Of a DNA stretch of 8,636 nucleotides, positions 5,720 through 8,636 are shown one piece after another. Source of the DNA: an uncultured Alphaproteobacteria bacterium (GTDB taxonomy: Bacteria; Pseudomonadota; Alphaproteobacteria; Paracaedibacterales; CAIULA01); NCBI GenBank assembly GCA_903905285.1, contig CAIVFQ010000143.1, forward strand, positions 1-8,636. Reading direction: 5' to 3'. A model generated the notes under the pieces. It was given only the letters and a program-made list of their open reading frames with translations, did not search any database and had not been told where the DNA came from. Within the stretch, counting starts at the first letter, position 1, and each line of letters opens with the position of its first letter. The position numbers and the translations under genes were made by a program.

Positions 5720-7003
5720 TTAAAAATAAGGGCTGTGTTCAATTACAGCTTCAAATAACTGGTGCCAATTGCGTTCCACTTTAAGGCGCATGAAAACACC
5801 CCCCAGGCCCACGGCCGCCCTGTCCATAAACACAAACTCACGCGGGGGACGAATGCCCCCTAATTTGTTTAATTCGGCGTGCACTTGCGATGCCGTCTGC
5901 CACCCTTTGGTGCCGCTAAAATCCTCTTGAATGGGGCGAACTCTATCATCTAACAAGGGGTCATACAAAAGTCTTGCCCATTGACCTATCACCTCAATCA
6001 CGGGTTTGCTTAAATTGGTAAACCCTAAACATTCATAGGCATAAACAGCCTGATCCGGTTTGTTATTCAGTAAGGCATGGTAAAGCTGAATAACCCCTTT
6101 AATAAACTGGGCAGGAAAATGCCTGACACAGCCAAAGTCTAACAGCTGAATCGTGCCATCGTCGCGAATCAAATAATTACCGGGGTGAGGGTCACCATGA
6201 ATCATGCCGTGATGGTAAAGGGGCCGATACCAGGCCTGGAACAAATGATCAGCCAACTGATTGCGAAAATCGATGTCAGAATCTATGAAGTCGTAAATAG
6301 GTTTGCCATCCATCCATGACATGGTTAACAGACGGCCCGTTGAAAGCTCAGGATAAACAGTCGGGATATTTATCCAATCTGTGTCCTTAAATATCGTTTG
6401 ATAATGGGCAATTTGTTGGGCTTCGTGGTGGTAATCTAATTCTTCTAACAGGCGGGTTTTGATCTCATCTTGAACCTCACTGGTATCAAGGGCCTTATTC
6501 CAAACATGATAAACCCCCAATAAAGCCCTTAGGTTGGAAAGGTCAGTTTCAACAAGGCTTTGCATTTGTGGATATTGCAATTTGCACGCAACGATTTGAC
6601 CGTCTTGCGTTGTTGCCTGATGCACTTGCCCCAAGGATGCGGCGGCCTTTGCCGTTAAGTCAAAATCCTGAAAGCGGTGTTGCCAGTTTGGGCCCAATTC
6701 AGCGGCCATTCTTCGTCGCACAAAAGGGGCGCCCATGGGGGGTGCAGACGATTGCAGTTCTCTTAATTCTTGGGCATAGTCAGCAGGAATCGCATCAGGA
6801 ATGGTGGCCAAAAATTGGGCCACCTTCATAAGCGGCCCCTTCATCGACCCCAAGGTAGCCTTTAAATTCTTAGCATAGGCGGCGTCATCAATAGGGCGCC
6901 CTAAATATTCTTGGCCCACTAAACGGGCCGTCAGTCCGCCAACAGCACTGCCAACCTCTAGGTATCGTTTAAGTTTTGCCGAAAGAGTCGGATCGTCTAT
7001 CAA
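5720..7003 (-). CDS. ABC1/AarF/UbiB-family atypical kinase-like protein
   Basis: Members of this family (UbiB, COQ8/ADCK) are atypical kinases or ATPases, several of which support ubiquinone biosynthesis or lipid-linked processes. The 427-residue sequence carries the hallmarks in order. A KxGQ-like motif reads KVAQ (60-63), followed by the alanine-rich nucleotide loop AAASLGQVH (120-128) that replaces a glycine loop. The VACK lysine is Lys141, the EELDY glutamates are 187-188, the catalytic HGDPHPGN is at 269-276 and the DFG is at 289-291. The protein is shorter than E. coli UbiB (546 residues) and lacks its C-terminal membrane helices, so it is probably soluble or peripheral. The start is TTG at 7003, immediately after the TAA of the peptidase gene (TAATTG). 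No other in-frame start comes before the conserved N-terminal region, and a weak GGTAG lies upstream. Translation is probably coupled to the peptidase gene. A direct role in ubiquinone synthesis is plausible but not shown, since no ubi genes are nearby. Confidence 0.9.
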   Translation of the reverse strand: MIDDPTLSAKLKRYLEVGSAVGGLTARLVGQEYLGRPIDDAAYAKNLKATLGSMKGPLMKVAQFLATIPDAIPADYAQELRELQSSAPPMGAPFVRRRMAAELGPNWQHRFQDFDLTAKAAASLGQVHQATTQDGQIVACKLQYPQMQSLVETDLSNLRALLGVYHVWNKALDTSEVQDEIKTRLLEELDYHHEAQQIAHYQTIFKDTDWINIPTVYPELSTGRLLTMSWMDGKPIYDFIDSDIDFRNQLADHLFQAWYRPLYHHGMIHGDPHPGNYLIRDDGTIQLLDFGCVRHFPAQFIKGVIQLYHALLNNKPDQAVYAYECLGFTNLSKPVIEVIGQWARLLYDPLLDDRVRPIQEDFSGTKGWQTASQVHAELNKLGGIRPPREFVFMDRAAVGLGGVFMRLKVERNWHQLFEAVIEHSPYF

Positions 7004-8636
7004 TTAATCTACCAACAGTTCCAGTTGATTAATAAAGTCGGCAATCATGCCCAGACCTTGGTTCCAAAACTCAGGGTCATCGGCCTTCAACCCAAAGGGC
7101 TGTAAAAGATCAGCATATTTTTTGGTGCCACCAGCTGACAGCAAATCAATGTATTTATCGACAAACTGTCCAGGTTGATTTTCAGATTGGTTTTGATAAA
7201 CAGCATACAACGAATTGACCAAACAATCCCCAAAGGCATATGCATAAACATAAAAGGGCGAATGAATGAAGTGCGATACGTATGCCCAATAGGGGCGACT
7301 TGTATCATCCATATGAACCGCTGGGCCCAGGGCTTGCCTTTGTGTTTCTAACCAAAGGTTACTAATGTCGTCCGCTGATAATTCCTTTGATCGACGGTGG
7401 ATATGTACCTGTTGTTCAAAATCATAAAACGCAATTTGCCGCACAACGGTATTCATCATGTCATCAATTTTTCCCGCCAACAGTTGCCGTTTCTTTACAG
7501 GGTCGGTTTGGTTTTTTAACATCGATTGAAAAACAAGCATTTCACCAAATACAGACGCGGTCTCAGCCAACGTTAAAGGTGTGTCAGACAACAAGGTGCC
7601 TTGTTTTCCTGCTAACACTTGGTGAATGCCATGGCCTAATTCATGAGCCAGAGTCATAACATCACGGGTTTTCCCCTGATAGCTTAACAATATGTAAGGG
7701 TTGGCTGACGGGACAGTGGAGTGGGAAAAGGCCCCCGATGTTTTGCCTTGCTTGACGACTGCATCAATCCAATTTTTGTCAAAAAACTGACGCCCAATTT
7801 GGGCCATTGAAGGACTGAATTGTTCATAAGCTTTCAAGACGATATCACGCGCTTGTAGCCATGAAATACCCTGCTCTGATTCTTGCGATAGGGGGGCATT
7901 TCGATCCCAATACTCTAAATGATCAAGCTTTAGCAATTTAGCCTTTAAGGCGTAATAACGATGGGAAAGGCGACCATACTGAGACTTAACAGCATGAACC
8001 AACGCCTCAACAACCTTGGGCTCGATATCGTTAATTAAATGACGTTCGTGCGTAGGGCCTGCATAGTGGCGCCACGTGTCTTCTATTTCTTTGTCTTTCA
8101 CCAACGTGTTGGTCACAAAGGTGAAAAAAGAAAGTTGTTTATTCAGTCCTTTTGACAAAGCGACCGAGGCTTCCTGACGTTTTTGCGGCTCAGGGTGGCT
8201 TGTCAAATCGGTCACTTGGGTCAAACTAAGGTCAGCACCATCGATGGCAAATGTCATTCCAGCCAGGGTTTCATCGTATAAACGCCTCCACGCTTGGCTT
8301 GATGTTAGCGACTTTTCCAAAAACAATTTCTCTAAATCACCAGTCAACTGATGAGGGCGGAACAGACGAACTTTTTCCAGCCAAGGTTGATAACGGCGTA
8401 AACCATCAGTCTGACTGAATGCCTTTTCCAAGGTAAGGTCGTCAATCTGATTAATTTCTAGGGTGAAGAAAACCAATTCTCTACTTAACAGAGTGATCTC
8501 TTCTTGAATCTTTTGGTAAAATTGCCCTATTTCAGGGTCTGTTAGGTTTTTATAATATGACAAGCCTGCAAAACTAATCAGCCGACCAAGAGTTTCTTGA
8601 ATCAATTCATAATCTTGAATCGCCGATAACAGTTGT
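7004..8636 (-). CDS. pepF: M3-family oligoendopeptidase F (5' end beyond the window)
   Basis: This is a cytosolic zinc metallopeptidase that trims oligopeptides. The frame stays open to the right edge, so the gene is partial: 543 residues are visible and the N-terminus is missing. A TTG at 8605 is in frame, but coding-like sequence (QLLSAIQDYE) continues upstream of it, so it is not the true start. Counted from that TTG, the zinc-binding HELGH motif is at 321-325. The third-ligand region LAETASVFGE follows, with Glu348 at the M3 spacing. The C-terminal HFIHSPFYVYAYAFGD (445-460) matches the substrate-binding tyrosine segment of M3 enzymes. Other conserved stretches are LRRYQPWLEKVRLFRPHQL, NTLVKDKEIEDTWR and TVPSANPYILLSYQG. 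All catalytic residues are intact. The stop codon is followed directly by the kinase start, which makes this the upstream gene of a two-gene operon whose promoter lies outside the window. This clade is usually annotated in alphaproteobacteria as M3 family oligoendopeptidase. Confidence 0.95.
   Translation of the reverse strand, partial: QLLSAIQDYELIQETLGRLISFAGLSYYKNLTDPEIGQFYQKIQEEITLLSRELVFFTLEINQIDDLTLEKAFSQTDGLRRYQPWLEKVRLFRPHQLTGDLEKLFLEKSLTSSQAWRRLYDETLAGMTFAIDGADLSLTQVTDLTSHPEPQKRQEASVALSKGLNKQLSFFTFVTNTLVKDKEIEDTWRHYAGPTHERHLINDIEPKVVEALVHAVKSQYGRLSHRYYALKAKLLKLDHLEYWDRNAPLSQESEQGISWLQARDIVLKAYEQFSPSMAQIGRQFFDKNWIDAVVKQGKTSGAFSHSTVPSANPYILLSYQGKTRDVMTLAHELGHGIHQVLAGKQGTLLSDTPLTLAETASVFGEMLVFQSMLKNQTDPVKKRQLLAGKIDDMMNTVVRQIAFYDFEQQVHIHRRSKELSADDISNLWLETQRQALGPAVHMDDTSRPYWAYVSHFIHSPFYVYAYAFGDCLVNSLYAVYQNQSENQPGQFVDKYIDLLSAGGTKKYADLLQPFGLKADDPEFWNQGLGMIADFINQLELLVD

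Noticed and set aside
6568..7659. Open frames at 6568-6831 and 7387-7659 (plus) and 7087-7308 (minus)
   Set aside because: They are shadows of the kinase and peptidase genes, whose motifs fix the true frames.
1..8636. CRISPR arrays, tRNA or rRNA genes, riboswitches
   Set aside because: No regularly spaced repeats, cloverleaf-like sequence or known aptamer-like leader could be seen by reading. This does not replace a covariance-model search.

Overview
The window fits a moderately AT-rich alphaproteobacterium. The M3 peptidase and ABC1 kinase belong to subtypes I associate from memory with Rhodospirillales- or Holosporales-like genomes, and the zinc-ribbon/DUF3426-like membrane protein points the same way. 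This placement is an inference; no rRNA or marker gene is present.

Layout, left to right. Bases 1-72 (minus strand) hold the first 24 codons of a gene leaving the window. It is probably the N-terminal coiled coil of an IS66-type transposase, and an IS end may lie near base 140. Bases 141-649 are poorly defined: a single open frame (83-655, plus strand) runs from inside the putative IS to the end of the pump gene, and I do not recognise its product. Bases 650-4882 (minus strand) carry a tight two-gene tripartite-efflux operon. It encodes a periplasmic adaptor (membrane fusion protein) and then an MdtC-like RND/HAE1 inner-membrane pump, 3 nt apart. No TolC-type outer-membrane gene and no second pump gene are visible. 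Bases 4883-5011 are an AT-rich divergent intergenic region. It contains an imperfect dyad that covers the Shine-Dalgarno sequence of the adaptor gene, the most interesting regulatory signal here.

Bases 5012-5716 (plus strand) encode an MJ0042-type zinc-ribbon protein with one membrane helix and a DUF3426-like C-terminal domain. It converges, with a 3-nt gap, on a minus-strand pair covering 5720-8636. That pair is an M3-family oligoendopeptidase F (its 5' end lies beyond the window) followed without any gap by an ABC1/AarF/UbiB-type atypical kinase that starts with TTG directly after the peptidase stop codon.

How the genes work together: the adaptor and pump should form an envelope efflux machine that must borrow an outer-membrane channel encoded elsewhere. 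The peptidase and kinase appear translationally linked, but no shared biochemical pathway is evident. Most of the window is ordinary housekeeping or efflux coding sequence. The unusual parts are the left-edge IS/orphan region and the pump operon leader. I found no convincing undescribed multi-gene system.
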